A stretch of DNA of 64,000 bases from Bosea beijingensis (GCF_030758975.1 NZ_CP132359.1:4956963-5020962); one strand, 5' to 3'. Counted from the stretch's first letter, positions 1 to 9,192 are shown. Notes: generated from the letters alone by a model not told the origin. Numbers and translations: made by a program.

Positions 1-241
1 CCTCCTGAACAAGCTCAAGGCCGAGCTTGGCATGGCGATCCTGTTCGTCACCCATGATCTCGGCGTCGTTGCCGAGATGGCCGACGACGTCGTGGTGATG
101 CGCCATGGCCGCGTCATCGAAGCCGGCCCGGCCAAACGCCTGCTGGTGGCTCCCGAAGCGCCCTATACGCGCGAGCTGCTCGCTGCGATGCCGCGTCTCG
201 ACGTCGCCGCGCCGGTCTATCGTGAACGGGCGGCATCATGA
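1..241 (+). CDS. Peptide-type ABC transporter ATP-binding protein, 3' end (DppD-like)
   Basis: Only the last 79 codons are inside the window; the frame is open from base 2 and ends at TGA 239-241. The visible part carries the H-loop (FVTHDLGVV) and the tail typical of oligopeptide/dipeptide ABC ATPases (APYTRELLAAMP). The next ATPase gene starts at 238 with a 4-bp overlap, the usual DppD-DppF arrangement. It would energise uptake through the permeases at 1952-3767. The Walker motifs are upstream of the window and cannot be checked. Confidence 0.85.
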   Translation, partial: LLNKLKAELGMAILFVTHDLGVVAEMADDVVVMRHGRVIEAGPAKRLLVAPEAPYTRELLAAMPRLDVAAPVYRERAAS

Positions 242-1230
242 GCGCTGCGACCGAGCCACTGCTGCGCGTCTCTGCCCTGCGCCGGCATTTCGGCGGCGGT
301 CGTTCCTTCCTGCGGACGCAGCGGACGATCCGCGCCGTCGAGGATGTCTCGCTGACCTTGCGGATCGGCGAGACGCTCGGGCTCGTCGGTGAATCCGGCT
401 GCGGCAAATCGACGACGGGGCGGATGATCGTCGGGCTCGAACGGCCGAGCGGCGGCGAGATCCTGTTCAAGGGGCGCGATCTCACGAGCCTGACGCCGAA
501 GGACTGGCAGCGGCAGCGCCGCGACATCCAGATGATCTTCCAGAACCCGCAATCGGCGCTCGATCCGCGGCTCAGCATCGGCCGGCAGATCCGCGAGCCG
601 CTCGACCTGCACGAGATCGGCGAACGCAGCGGGCGGGACGCAGAAGTCCTGCGCCTGATGCAGGCCGTGGCCCTGGCACCGGAGATGGCCGACCGCTTTC
701 CGCACCAGATCAGCGGCGGGCAGGCGCAGCGCGTCGTGATCGCGCGGGCCTTGGCGATGAGGCCGAGCCTGATCGTCTGCGACGAGCCGGTCTCGGCGCT
801 CGACGTCTCCGTGCAGGCGACGGTGACCGCGCTGCTGCAGGAGTTGCAGGAGCGCTTCGACATCGCCTATCTCTTCATCTCGCACGACCTGCGCGTGGTG
901 AAGAAGCTCTCGCACCGCATCGCGGTGATGTATCTCGGCCAGATCGTCGAAGAAGGCCTGACCGATCCGGTCTATCGCGCGCCGATGCACCCCTACACGA
1001 TGGCCCTGCTCGCCGCGATCCCGGACCTTTCGGCCTCGCGCTCGGATCGGCCGGTGCGCCTCATGGGCGATCCGCCTTCGCCGGCCAATCCGCCGGCGGG
1101 CTGCCATTTTCACACGCGCTGCCCTTATGCCCGCCCGCGCTGCTCGGCCGAGATGCCGGCTCTGCGGCCGCTTGGCGAAGGCCGCAGCGTCCGCTGCCAT
1201 TTTGCTGGTGAACTGGGAGTTGCGTCATGA
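238..1230 (+). CDS. Peptide-type ABC transporter ATP-binding protein (DppF-like)
   Basis: 330 residues, normal family length. Walker A (GESGCGKST) lies at residues 51-59, the signature (SGGQAQR) near 160, Walker B with D-loop (DEPVSALD) near 182, and the H-loop (ISHD) near 213. The C-terminal domain has the HTRCPYARPRC segment typical of oligopeptide ATPases. ATG 238 overlaps the preceding ATPase stop, and the gene overlaps the phosphodiesterase start at 1227. Substrate cannot be read from the sequence; the phosphodiesterase in the operon hints at a phosphodiester or peptide-like ligand (inference). Confidence 0.92.
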   Translation: MSAATEPLLRVSALRRHFGGGRSFLRTQRTIRAVEDVSLTLRIGETLGLVGESGCGKSTTGRMIVGLERPSGGEILFKGRDLTSLTPKDWQRQRRDIQMIFQNPQSALDPRLSIGRQIREPLDLHEIGERSGRDAEVLRLMQAVALAPEMADRFPHQISGGQAQRVVIARALAMRPSLIVCDEPVSALDVSVQATVTALLQELQERFDIAYLFISHDLRVVKKLSHRIAVMYLGQIVEEGLTDPVYRAPMHPYTMALLAAIPDLSASRSDRPVRLMGDPPSPANPPAGCHFHTRCPYARPRCSAEMPALRPLGEGRSVRCHFAGELGVAS

Positions 1231-1952
1231 CCCGGCCGCTCGTCATCGCCCATCGCGGCCATTCCGCCCGCTATCCCGAGAACACGCTGGAAGCCTATCG
1301 CGCCGCGATCGCATCCGGCGCCGATCTCGTCGAGACCGATGCGCGGCTCAGCGCCGATGGCGTGGTCATCGCCTCGCATGATCCCGATCTCGCTCGCATC
1401 GCCGGCAGCGATGCTGCGATTGCGGAAACGTCGCATGAAGACCTCAAAGCCATCGCCCGCTCCGGCGACGTACAGCTTGCGACGCTGGCCGAGGCGCTCG
1501 CTGCGATCTGCCCGCATCGCCAGGCGCTGATCGACATCAAAACCAAGGACCTCGCGATCATCGATGCCGTGCTTGCGGTAATCCGAGAGCTCGGCGTCAT
1601 GGACCGGGTCTGGGTCGGCGCACGCGAGGTGCTCCAGGTCGCGCATGCCACTTTGACGATCCCCGGCCTCCGCGTCCTCGCCTTCCTGCCCGACAAGGCC
1701 AATCCGGATCACTATGCCGCCGCCGGCGCGAGCGCCTTCCGCATATGGGAAGGCGCCCTCGACGGGCCCGTCGCCGCGCGCCTGCTGGGTCGCCTGCCGG
1801 TCTGGGTCACGGCCGGCGGCAGCGGCACCGGCCGCATCGTCGGCGATGTCGACGGCAACACTCTCCGCGCCATCCTCGCGCATGCACCGCAGGCCGTGTT
1901 GCTCAACGATCCCGACCTGCTGACCGGCCTGCAAAGCCGCATGGCCTCGTGA
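1227..1952 (+). CDS. Glycerophosphodiester phosphodiesterase family protein
   Basis: 241 residues. The N-terminal IAHRGHSARYPENT segment and a later HDPDL motif match the GDPD TIM-barrel family, which hydrolyses glycerophosphodiesters to glycerol 3-phosphate and an alcohol using divalent metal bound by Glu/Asp/His. No signal peptide is visible, so it should act in the cytoplasm on imported substrate. It sits between ABC ATPase and permease genes with 4-bp and 3-bp overlaps, so it is part of the transport operon. That position suggests the transporter brings in phosphodiesters or that the enzyme processes the cargo (inference). Confidence 0.9.
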   Translation: MTRPLVIAHRGHSARYPENTLEAYRAAIASGADLVETDARLSADGVVIASHDPDLARIAGSDAAIAETSHEDLKAIARSGDVQLATLAEALAAICPHRQALIDIKTKDLAIIDAVLAVIRELGVMDRVWVGAREVLQVAHATLTIPGLRVLAFLPDKANPDHYAAAGASAFRIWEGALDGPVAARLLGRLPVWVTAGGSGTGRIVGDVDGNTLRAILAHAPQAVLLNDPDLLTGLQSRMAS

Positions 1953-2884
1953 TGCCCCGCCGGCTTTTCCTGACGAAGCTCGCGCGCGGCCTGCTGACCG
2001 TGTGGCTGATCGTGACGCTGACCTTCGTCGCGCTCAACCTCTCGGGCGATCCGATCGAGGCGCTGGTCGGCGATCAAGCGCCGGCCGAGGTCATAGCGCA
2101 TTACCGCGAGAAATTCGGGCTCGACCGACCGCTCTGGCAGCAATACGTCTCCTATGTCTCAGGGATCGCGCAGGGCGATTTCGGCCTGTCGCTCTCCGAC
2201 CAGCGGCCGGCGATCGAGCTCATCGCCGCCGCATTGCCGCGCACGCTCCGGCTCGGGCTGACCGCCTTCGTGCTCGGTCTGCTGCTCGGCGTCGGGCTCG
2301 GCGTCGTCGCCGCGCTCAACCGCAACCGGCCGATCGACCGCTTCGTCATGAGTTTCGCGGTGCTCGGCTTCAGCCTGCCGAATTTCTTCCTCGGCATCCT
2401 GCTGATCCTGCTGTTCTCGCTGCATTGGCGCCTGCTGCCGAGCTCCGGCGACCAGACGATCTGGCACCTGATCCTGCCGGCGGTGACGCTCGGCACGCAT
2501 TTCGCCGGCACCTTCGCCCGCTTCACCCGCTCGGCCATGCTCGAGGTGCTGAACAAGCAATATGTCGTCGCGGCCCGAGCCAAGGGCGTACCGCGGCCGC
2601 GCCGGGTGCTCTGGCATGCCCTGCCCAATGCCGCGATCCCGATCATCACGATCATCGGCCTCAAGCTCGGCGATCTCGTCGCCGGCTCGATCATCGTCGA
2701 GACCGTGTTCGCGGTTCCCGGTGTCGGCCGGCTTCTGGTCAATGCAGTGACTTCGCGCGATTTCGCGCTGGTGCAGGCGATCCTGATCATGACCTCGATC
2801 ACGATGGTGCTGGCCAATCTCGCCGTCGATGCGATCTACGCCATGATCGATCCGCGCATGCGCGCCGCCCGCTCGGAGAGCTGA
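1952..2884 (+). CDS. ABC transporter permease (DppB-like)
   Basis: 310 residues from ATG 1952, which overlaps the preceding TGA by one base; the frame is open further upstream but that part is not protein-like. About six membrane segments are visible. The cytoplasmic EAA loop reads AARAKGVPRPRRVLWHALPNA, typical of DppB/OppB inner-membrane permeases, and the N-terminal periplasmic segment (RPLWQQYVSYVSGIAQGDFG) fits the family. It pairs with the DppC-like permease that starts one base after its stop. Confidence 0.92.
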   Translation: MPRRLFLTKLARGLLTVWLIVTLTFVALNLSGDPIEALVGDQAPAEVIAHYREKFGLDRPLWQQYVSYVSGIAQGDFGLSLSDQRPAIELIAAALPRTLRLGLTAFVLGLLLGVGLGVVAALNRNRPIDRFVMSFAVLGFSLPNFFLGILLILLFSLHWRLLPSSGDQTIWHLILPAVTLGTHFAGTFARFTRSAMLEVLNKQYVVAARAKGVPRPRRVLWHALPNAAIPIITIIGLKLGDLVAGSIIVETVFAVPGVGRLLVNAVTSRDFALVQAILIMTSITMVLANLAVDAIYAMIDPRMRAARSES

Positions 2885-2885
2885 G

Positions 2886-3767
2886 ATGGCGCTCACGACA
2901 CTCTTCCGCCGGAAGGACGATGCGCCGGTGCGCGCCGAGGCGCGCTATCCCGCCCTCGTGGTCATGGCCCTCATCCTGCTCGGCCTGATCCTCGTGATCT
3001 TCCTCTTCGCCGATTGGCTAGCGCCTTACGACTACCGCACTCAATCGCTATTGAAGCGCCTGAAGCCGCCGAGCTTTCTGGGCGGCATGCCAGAGCATCT
3101 TCTGGGGACCGACGAACTCGGGCGCGATGTCCTCAGCCGCCTGATCTATGCAATCCGCTTCAGCGTGCTGGTCGCGCTCGGCGGTACGCTGATCGGCGCC
3201 TTCATCGGCACCACCCTCGGCTTCATCGCGGCCCATTTCCGCGGGCTCGCCGAGGAGGCGATCATGATGCTGGCCGACGTGCAGGCGTCGCTGCCCTTCA
3301 TGATGATCGCGCTGGCGCTGATCGCCCTGTTCGGCGGCGGCTTCTTCCTGTTCGTCGCGATCATGGGCTTCTATGGCTGGGAGGTCTTCGCGCGATTGAC
3401 GCGCGGCGTCGTCATCGCGGCCAATACGCAGGGCTATGCGACGGCGGTGACCGCGCTCGGCGCGCCAGCCCGTCATGTCTATCTCCGGCATGTCCTGCCG
3501 AACATCCTGAGCGTGCTGATCGTCCAGTTCACGCTGAATTTCCCGCAGGTGATCCTGCTGGAGACCTCGCTCTCATTCCTCGGCCTCGGCATCCGCCCGC
3601 CCCTGACCAGCCTCGGCCAGATGCTGGGCGCCGGCCGCGCCTATCTGACCAGCGCCTGGTGGATCGCGGTCCTGCCCGGCATGGCGATATTCCTGACGAC
3701 GATGTCGATCTCGATCGTCGGCGACTGGATCCGCGACCGGCTCGACCCGACGCTGCAATCGCGCTGA
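2886..3767 (+). CDS. ABC transporter permease (DppC-like)
   Basis: 293 residues. The N-terminal hydrophobic helix and LGTDELGRDVLSRLIYA motif are typical of DppC/OppC; the EAA loop (ALGAPARHVYLRHVLPN) follows near residue 195. It forms the heterodimeric inner-membrane channel with the protein from 1952-2884. Last gene of the operon: the convergent AraC regulator gene ends 5 bp downstream. Confidence 0.92.
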   Translation: MALTTLFRRKDDAPVRAEARYPALVVMALILLGLILVIFLFADWLAPYDYRTQSLLKRLKPPSFLGGMPEHLLGTDELGRDVLSRLIYAIRFSVLVALGGTLIGAFIGTTLGFIAAHFRGLAEEAIMMLADVQASLPFMMIALALIALFGGGFFLFVAIMGFYGWEVFARLTRGVVIAANTQGYATAVTALGAPARHVYLRHVLPNILSVLIVQFTLNFPQVILLETSLSFLGLGIRPPLTSLGQMLGAGRAYLTSAWWIAVLPGMAIFLTTMSISIVGDWIRDRLDPTLQSR

Positions 3768-3772
3768 CGGCT

Positions 3773-4528
3773 CTAGAGAGCCAGCCGCGTGCGACCTAGC
3801 ACGCGGCTGGCCGCCGTGCGCAGAGCCCGCTGATCGGCATAGCCGACAGCGGAGGCGATCTGATGCGGCGGCGCGCCATCGCTCGCCATCGTCATGGCCC
3901 GGAGCACGCGCAGGCGCGCCCGCCAATCGCCGAAGCTCATGCCCGTCTCCGCCCGGAAGCCGCGCGTCAGCGTGCGCCGGCTCGCGCCCGCACGCTCGGC
4001 CCAGCCGTCGAGATCGATGTCGAGCGCGGGGTCCTTCAGCAAGGCCTCGCAGATGCGCCGCAGACGGGCATCCCGTGGCAGGGGCAAGGTCAACGCCGTC
4101 TCCGGCGCCCGCGCGATCTCGTCGAGGATCAGCGCGGCGAGATGGCCGCCGCGCCCGGCTTCGTCATAGAGCAGCGGCTCGACCGCCAACGCTTCCAGCG
4201 CCGAAGCCAGCAAGGACGAGACCTCCAGCACGCGGCACCCCGTCGGCAGGACGCCGACCGCCTCGGGCGCGATATAGGCCGAGCACATCGAGACCGCGCC
4301 ATGCATCCTGACCTCGTGCGAGAGTCCAGGCGGAATCCAGAGCGCGTGCCGGGCGGGCAGGACCCAGGTGCCGTCCTCCGCCCGCACAAGCGTCAGGCCG
4401 GCGGTCGCATAGAGCAGTTGCGCGCGCGGATGGCTGTGCCAGCCCGTGCTCGCGCCGGCCTCATAGCTCGTGGGCATCACGGCGACGGCGCGCGGCACCG
4501 TTTGATAGGCCTCGCTCTCGCTGCGCAT
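3773..4528 (-). CDS. AraC-family transcriptional regulator with N-terminal cupin domain
   Basis: 251 residues. The first half is cupin-like (STGWHSHPRAQLLYATAGLTL, about residues 27-47); the C-terminal third is an AraC helix-turn-helix domain (WAERAGASRRTLTRGFRAETGMSFGDWRARLR). Such proteins bind a small ligand in the cupin and usually control the neighbouring exporter. The MFS gene at 4626 is divergent, and the 97-bp spacer holds nested palindromes, so it probably controls that gene and itself (inference). Its 3' end contains a 13-bp hairpin at 3780-3811. Confidence 0.92.
   Translation of the reverse strand: MRSESEAYQTVPRAVAVMPTSYEAGASTGWHSHPRAQLLYATAGLTLVRAEDGTWVLPARHALWIPPGLSHEVRMHGAVSMCSAYIAPEAVGVLPTGCRVLEVSSLLASALEALAVEPLLYDEAGRGGHLAALILDEIARAPETALTLPLPRDARLRRICEALLKDPALDIDLDGWAERAGASRRTLTRGFRAETGMSFGDWRARLRVLRAMTMASDGAPPHQIASAVGYADQRALRTAASRVLGRTRLAL
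3780..3811. terminator. Hairpin at convergent gene ends
   Basis: A perfect 13-bp inverted repeat (GCCAGCCGCGTGC, 6-base loop, complement) lies inside the last codons of the AraC gene and just past the permease stop. It could slow or stop transcription from both sides. No T-run follows on either strand, so it is not a classical intrinsic terminator. Confidence 0.4.
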
Positions 4529-4540
4529 TGCCTGCCTCCT

Positions 4541-4587
4541 TTGACCCGATCCGGTCGAATAACGACCCGACAGGCCTAACGGGTCAA
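4541..4587. promoter_or_regulatory. Nested palindromes between AraC regulator and MFS gene
   Basis: The spacer of the divergent pair has an outer inverted repeat TTGACCCG (4541-4548) and CGGGTCAA (4580-4587), with an inner palindrome GGTCG-AATAA-CGACC (4553-4567) centred nearby. This is a plausible operator for the adjacent AraC regulator; the assignment is inference. Confidence 0.5.
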
Positions 4588-4625
4588 GCTAGAGTGGAAC
4601 CTCATCATCGCGAGACTGCCCGCCC

Positions 4626-5825
4626 ATGAGCCCCGAGACGCTGTCGAAGCGCACCCTGCTTTTCGTGAACGCGGCCCATGCGCTCGATCATTTCGTGCTG
4701 CTGATCTATCCGACAGCGGTGATCGCCATCGCGGCGCAGACGAGCCTCAGCTACGCCGAATTGATCGGCCTCGCGACCGGCGCCTTCGTCGCCTTCGGGC
4801 TTTGCTCGCTGCCGATGGGCTGGCTCTCGGACAAGTTCGGCCGGCGCAACATGCTCGCCGTATTCTTCATCGGCTATGGCTTGTCCTGTCTCGGCGTCGC
4901 CAGCGCGGACCGGCCGGCCGCCTTCGCGGGCTGGCTGCTCGTGCTCGGCGTGGCTTCGGCGATCTATCACCCGGTCGGCTCGACCATGCTGGTCAGCCAT
5001 GCCCGCCAGCTCGGCCGCGACCTCGGCGTCAACGCCGTCTGGGGCAATCTCGGCGCCGCTTCGGCCGCCGGCGTCACCGCGCTCATCGCCGCGAATTTCG
5101 GCTGGCGTTTCGCCTTCATCCTGCCGGGCCTCGTCTGCCTCGTGCTCGGCGTGGCCTTCATCGCGCTCGTACCCGGCGACGGAAATCCGGCCGCGAACCA
5201 CTCCGGCAAGGCCGAGCTCATCCCGGTCAATCGGCCGAAGGCTCTGCTCGCCATCTTCGCCGTCGCGGTCATTGCCGGCGGCATGACCTTCAACATCACC
5301 ACGATCGCACTGCCGAAGGTGATCGACGAGCGCCTCGGCCTCGACCTGCCATTGGCGCTGATCGGCTCGCTGGCGACGCTCGTCTTCGTCTTCGGCGCCG
5401 CGACGCAATGGCTGATGGGCCGGCTGGTCGACCGCTACACGCTGCCCGCCCTGTTCGTCGGCCTCGCGCTGTTCCAGCCGCTGGGCCTCGCGCTCGCCGC
5501 GACGACCTCCGGCGCGCCGCTGCTCATCGGCCTCGTCATGACCATGGCCGCGATCTACGGGCAGGTCGTCGTCAACGACGCGATGGTCGCCCGTTACGTG
5601 CCGGCGCAGCATCGCGCCAAGGCGTTCAGCGTGCGCTATTTCCTCGGCTTCACGGTGAGCGGATTCGTCGTGCCGATGCTGGCCGTGCTGCATGCGCAAG
5701 GCGGGTTCGGGCTGGTGCTGGCCGGCGCCACCGTCTTCGGCCTGATCATCTGGTGCGCCTCGCTGGCATTCTTCTTCCTGGCGCAGAAAGCGCCCGTCGC
5801 GAGCACCGCTACGGCCGAGCAATAG
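4626..5825 (+). CDS. MFS transporter
   Basis: 399 residues with about 12 hydrophobic segments. The loop between segments 2 and 3 has the MFS signature variant GWLSDKFGRRNML (about residues 60-72). The N-terminal AHALDHFVLLIYPTAV and VASAIYHPVGSTML segments resemble the fosmidomycin-resistance-like (Fsr) branch of drug/metabolite exporters. Divergent from the AraC regulator, which probably controls it. Substrate unknown. Confidence 0.9.
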   Translation: MSPETLSKRTLLFVNAAHALDHFVLLIYPTAVIAIAAQTSLSYAELIGLATGAFVAFGLCSLPMGWLSDKFGRRNMLAVFFIGYGLSCLGVASADRPAAFAGWLLVLGVASAIYHPVGSTMLVSHARQLGRDLGVNAVWGNLGAASAAGVTALIAANFGWRFAFILPGLVCLVLGVAFIALVPGDGNPAANHSGKAELIPVNRPKALLAIFAVAVIAGGMTFNITTIALPKVIDERLGLDLPLALIGSLATLVFVFGAATQWLMGRLVDRYTLPALFVGLALFQPLGLALAATTSGAPLLIGLVMTMAAIYGQVVVNDAMVARYVPAQHRAKAFSVRYFLGFTVSGFVVPMLAVLHAQGGFGLVLAGATVFGLIIWCASLAFFFLAQKAPVASTATAEQ

Positions 5826-5977
5826 GTTTCCGGCAGCGGAAGCTGCCAGCCGATCATTCAAACAGGATCGAGGCTCCAGCCCTGCCATGTATGGCGGGGC
5901 TCAAGCGCGTCCGATCGCGCATTCCTGACATCTCACAAAATGATTGTCAGAGATCAGAAACTGAGCCAGCATGGCTC

Positions 5978-6757
5978 ATGCTCGATCAATCGCCCTTCTC
6001 CCTTCCCAAGCCGCCCGCGGCAGAGAGCGACATCACCTTTGCGAGTCGGCGCCTGCGGCAGGCGCTCGTCCGCTGCGAGCTCGTTCCCGGCACCTATGCC
6101 CATGAAGGCGACCTCGCGCAGCGCTTCGGGCTGGGGCGTGCGGCGGTTCGCGTCGCGCTGACCGAACTCGCGACAGCCGGCTTTGTCATCCGTCACGCGC
6201 GGCAAGGCTGGCGCGTCGCGGCGGTCGATGGCGCGCTTGCCAGCGCGATCATCGAGGCACGGCAGCGGATCGAGCCTGCCCTGGTCGAAAAGCCGCTCGA
6301 TGAGCGCAGCGTCGCGCTGCTCGGCAGCCTGCGCGGCGCGATCGACGCAGTTATCGGACGAGACGATCCTTCCGCGCGCACCATGGCCCAGCAGCTCTGC
6401 CGGCAAGCGCTCGACCTCGTCGCACAACGGGCCGGCGGCTTCATGGCGGTCTGGCTGCGCGATCTCTGCGATCACACCGAGCGCCTGACGCGCGCGCTTG
6501 AACTGGCCGGCGCAACGGTGTCCACGCCCGATCCGCGCCCGCTGCTCGACGCTCTCCTGCGCGGTGACCGTGAGGTCGCACTTCTCGCGCTTCAGGAGGA
6601 GCAGAAGCGCTTCACCGATGCGGTGGCGCATGGCTTCCTCGCCACCGCGCGCCTGCTGCCGCAGGACCAGCCCGTTTCCGTGCGCAGCCGCCGGCCGCGC
6701 CGGGGCACGAACGACCGCAAGCCGTCCCCCACCCTGTCCGAGGAGAAATCGCGATGA
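5978..6757 (+). CDS. GntR-family transcriptional regulator
   Basis: 259 residues from ATG 5978 (the frame is open upstream but only as a shadow of the MFS gene). The N-terminal winged helix (LRQALVRCELVPGTYAHEGD then FGLGRAAVRVALTELATAGF) is GntR-like; the rest is helical and fits an FCD-type ligand domain. Its stop overlaps the start of the binding-protein gene (ATGA at 6754-6757), so regulator and transporter are one transcriptional unit. It probably represses this operon (inference). Confidence 0.85.
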   Translation: MLDQSPFSLPKPPAAESDITFASRRLRQALVRCELVPGTYAHEGDLAQRFGLGRAAVRVALTELATAGFVIRHARQGWRVAAVDGALASAIIEARQRIEPALVEKPLDERSVALLGSLRGAIDAVIGRDDPSARTMAQQLCRQALDLVAQRAGGFMAVWLRDLCDHTERLTRALELAGATVSTPDPRPLLDALLRGDREVALLALQEEQKRFTDAVAHGFLATARLLPQDQPVSVRSRRPRRGTNDRKPSPTLSEEKSR

Positions 6758-8259
6758 GCCGTGTTTCGAAAGCCGCAGCCGCCTTCCTCGTCGCCACCGC
6801 GCTCGGCCTCGCGGCCGGGCCGGCGCTGGCCGCCAAGGATCGTTTCGTCATCGACCTCGTCAACGAGCCGTCCTCGCTCGATCCGCAGGTGCAGTGGAAC
6901 CCGGACAGCTACTATGTCTACCGCAACATCTTCGACAACCTCGTCACGCGCGACGACAAGGGCGAGATCATCCCGCAGGTCGCCACCGCCTGGAAGCAGG
7001 TCTCGGATACCGAGATCGAGTTCGACCTTCGCAGCGACATCGCCTTCCATGATGGCTCGAAGCTGACCGCCGACGACGTCGTCTATAGCGTCAAGCGCAT
7101 CACCGATCCGAAATTCGCCAGCCCCCAGCTCGGCCAGTTCGACAAGATCACCGACGCCGTGGCGCTCTCGCCGACCAAGGTGAAGCTCGTCACCGCCGGC
7201 CCCTACCCGGCGCTGCTGGCCCAGCTCGTCAAGCTCTCGATCGTGCCGAAGGCCGTCGTCGAGGCCGTCGGCAAGGACGCCTTCAACCTGAAGCCCGTCG
7301 GCAGCGGCCCCTACAAGTTCGAGTCCTGGCAGCGCGGCGTGAACGTCCAGCTCACGCGCAACGACGCCTATTGGGGTACCAAAGCGCCGTTCCCGACCGT
7401 GACCTTCCGCGCGGTTCCCGATGCAGCGACCCGTCTCGCCAACCTGCAGGCTGGCTCGAGCGACCTCGTTGTCACGCTCGATGCCGACCAGGCCGCCCAG
7501 CTTAAATCCGCGCCCAAGGCCCAGGCCCTGATCGGCCTGACCGAGCGCGTCGCCTATGTCCGGCTCAACACGACCAAGCCGCCCTTCGACAATCCCAAGC
7601 TCCGGCTCGCCGCGGCCTATGCGCTCGACAAGCAGGCGATGATCGACGGCCTGCTCGGCGGCCATGACAAGCCTGTGCCGGAACTGCTGACGCCGGCGAT
7701 CTTCGGCTGGGTCGACGGCATCAAGGCGCCGGAACACGACCTCGCCAAGGCGAAGGCGCTGATCGCCGAAGCCGGGCCGGCGGCGAAGGCCGAGATCGAT
7801 CTCGCCACCGCGCCGGTCTTCGACCAGCGCATCGTCCAGGCGATCCAGCAGATGCTCACCGAAGCCGGCTTCAACGTGAAGATCGCGATGTCGGACATGG
7901 CGACCTATCTGAAGCGCGCCCAGGCCGGGCCGGAGACGACCTCGCTGCTCAGCTTCGGTCGCTGGTCCTGCGCCTGTCAGGATGCCGACGGCGTGCTCTT
8001 CCCGCTGCTGCACAAGAGCAGCGGCTGGTCGGCCTATCGCAACCCGAAGATGGACGCCCTGCTGGAAGAAGCCCGCGCGACGCTCGATACGAACAAGCGT
8101 CTTGCCGCCTACAAGCAGGTCCATGAGATCGTCGCCACCGACGTGCCGGTCGTGCCGCTCTACCAGGCCGTCGTGATCTATGGCGCGGCGAAGAACCTGA
8201 CCTTCCAGCCGACGCCGAACGAAAGCATGTTCATCAACCGCATGAGCTGGAAGGACTGA
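6754..8259 (+). CDS. ABC transporter substrate-binding protein, peptide type (family 5)
   Basis: 501 residues with a signal peptide of about 26 residues (AAAFLVATALGLAAGPALA). The mature protein begins with the family pattern VIDLVNEPSSLDPQVQWNPDSYYVYRNI split by loops, and contains the SBP_bac_5 features DLRSDIAFHDGSKLTADDV near residue 90 and GSGPYKF near 184. It acts in the periplasm and delivers ligand to the permeases encoded directly downstream (8266-10046). Ligand not identifiable. Confidence 0.93.
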   Translation: MSRVSKAAAAFLVATALGLAAGPALAAKDRFVIDLVNEPSSLDPQVQWNPDSYYVYRNIFDNLVTRDDKGEIIPQVATAWKQVSDTEIEFDLRSDIAFHDGSKLTADDVVYSVKRITDPKFASPQLGQFDKITDAVALSPTKVKLVTAGPYPALLAQLVKLSIVPKAVVEAVGKDAFNLKPVGSGPYKFESWQRGVNVQLTRNDAYWGTKAPFPTVTFRAVPDAATRLANLQAGSSDLVVTLDADQAAQLKSAPKAQALIGLTERVAYVRLNTTKPPFDNPKLRLAAAYALDKQAMIDGLLGGHDKPVPELLTPAIFGWVDGIKAPEHDLAKAKALIAEAGPAAKAEIDLATAPVFDQRIVQAIQQMLTEAGFNVKIAMSDMATYLKRAQAGPETTSLLSFGRWSCACQDADGVLFPLLHKSSGWSAYRNPKMDALLEEARATLDTNKRLAAYKQVHEIVATDVPVVPLYQAVVIYGAAKNLTFQPTPNESMFINRMSWKD

Positions 8260-8265
8260 GCCGCG

Positions 8266-9192
8266 GTGCCGGGTTTCCTGCTCCGCCGGCTGGGCCAGGC
8301 TCTCGTCACCATCCTCGGGGTGGTGACGCTGATCTTCTTCGTCCAGCGCCTGACGGGAGACCCGACCTACCTCCTCGTGCCGGAGACGGCGACGCAGGCC
8401 GACATCGCGGCCTTGCGCCATCAGCTCGGCTTCGACCGGCCGCTCGTCGTGCAATATTTCGACTTCCTCGGCGAGCTCGTCCGCTTCGACCTCGGGCAGT
8501 CGGTGGTGCAGCGCGTACCGGTGACGACGATCATCGCCTCGCGCCTGCCCTATACGCTGATGCTGGCGGCGGGCGCGCTGCTCGTCGCCTGCGGCATCGG
8601 GGTGCCGATCGGCATCCTGCTCGCGATCTTCCGCAACTCGCCCGCGGCGAAGGTCGCCGCCGGCTTCGTCCTCGCCGCCCAGAGCATGCCGACCTTCTGG
8701 AGCGGCATCCTGATGATCCTGGTGTTCTCGGTGCTGCTCGGCTGGCTGCCGCCCTCCTCCACCGGCGATATCTGGCATCTCGTCATGCCCTCCTTCGCGC
8801 TCGGGCTGCTGAGCATGGCGACCTTCGCGCGGATCACCCGCTCGGCCCTGCTCGACGAACTCTCGAAGGACTATGTCCGCACCGCGCGCTCGCGCGGCGT
8901 CCGCAGCGGGCGGCTGCTCATCCGCCATCTCGCGCGCAATGCCTCGATCCCGGTGATAACAGTCGCTGCGCTCGAAATCTCAAACCTGCTGGCCGGCGCC
9001 GTCATCGTCGAGACGGTCTTCGCCTGGCCGGGCCTCGGACAGGTGACCGTGCAGGCGATCCTGGCACGCGACTTCATGATCGTGCAGGGCGTCGTGTTGC
9101 TCGGCGCCTTCGTCACCGTGCTGCTCAATCTCATGTCGGACCTGCTCTACAGCCTGGTCGATCCGCGCATCGTGCTGGAGGGGGGGCGGTGA
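8266..9192 (+). CDS. ABC transporter permease (DppB-like)
   Basis: 308 residues from GTG 8266, six bases after the binding-protein stop. About six membrane segments; EAA loop TARSRGVRSGRLLIRHLARNA near residue 205. Inner-membrane half of the second peptide-type transporter. The stop overlaps the next permease start by 4 bp. Confidence 0.92.
   Translation: MPGFLLRRLGQALVTILGVVTLIFFVQRLTGDPTYLLVPETATQADIAALRHQLGFDRPLVVQYFDFLGELVRFDLGQSVVQRVPVTTIIASRLPYTLMLAAGALLVACGIGVPIGILLAIFRNSPAAKVAAGFVLAAQSMPTFWSGILMILVFSVLLGWLPPSSTGDIWHLVMPSFALGLLSMATFARITRSALLDELSKDYVRTARSRGVRSGRLLIRHLARNASIPVITVAALEISNLLAGAVIVETVFAWPGLGQVTVQAILARDFMIVQGVVLLGAFVTVLLNLMSDLLYSLVDPRIVLEGGR

Noticed and set aside
2002..2988. 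Long Arg-rich open frames overlapping the permease genes (similar ones across 1-26 kb on both strands)
   Set aside because: Shadows of real genes in GC-rich DNA; low-complexity Arg/Ala/Pro composition and no start signals.
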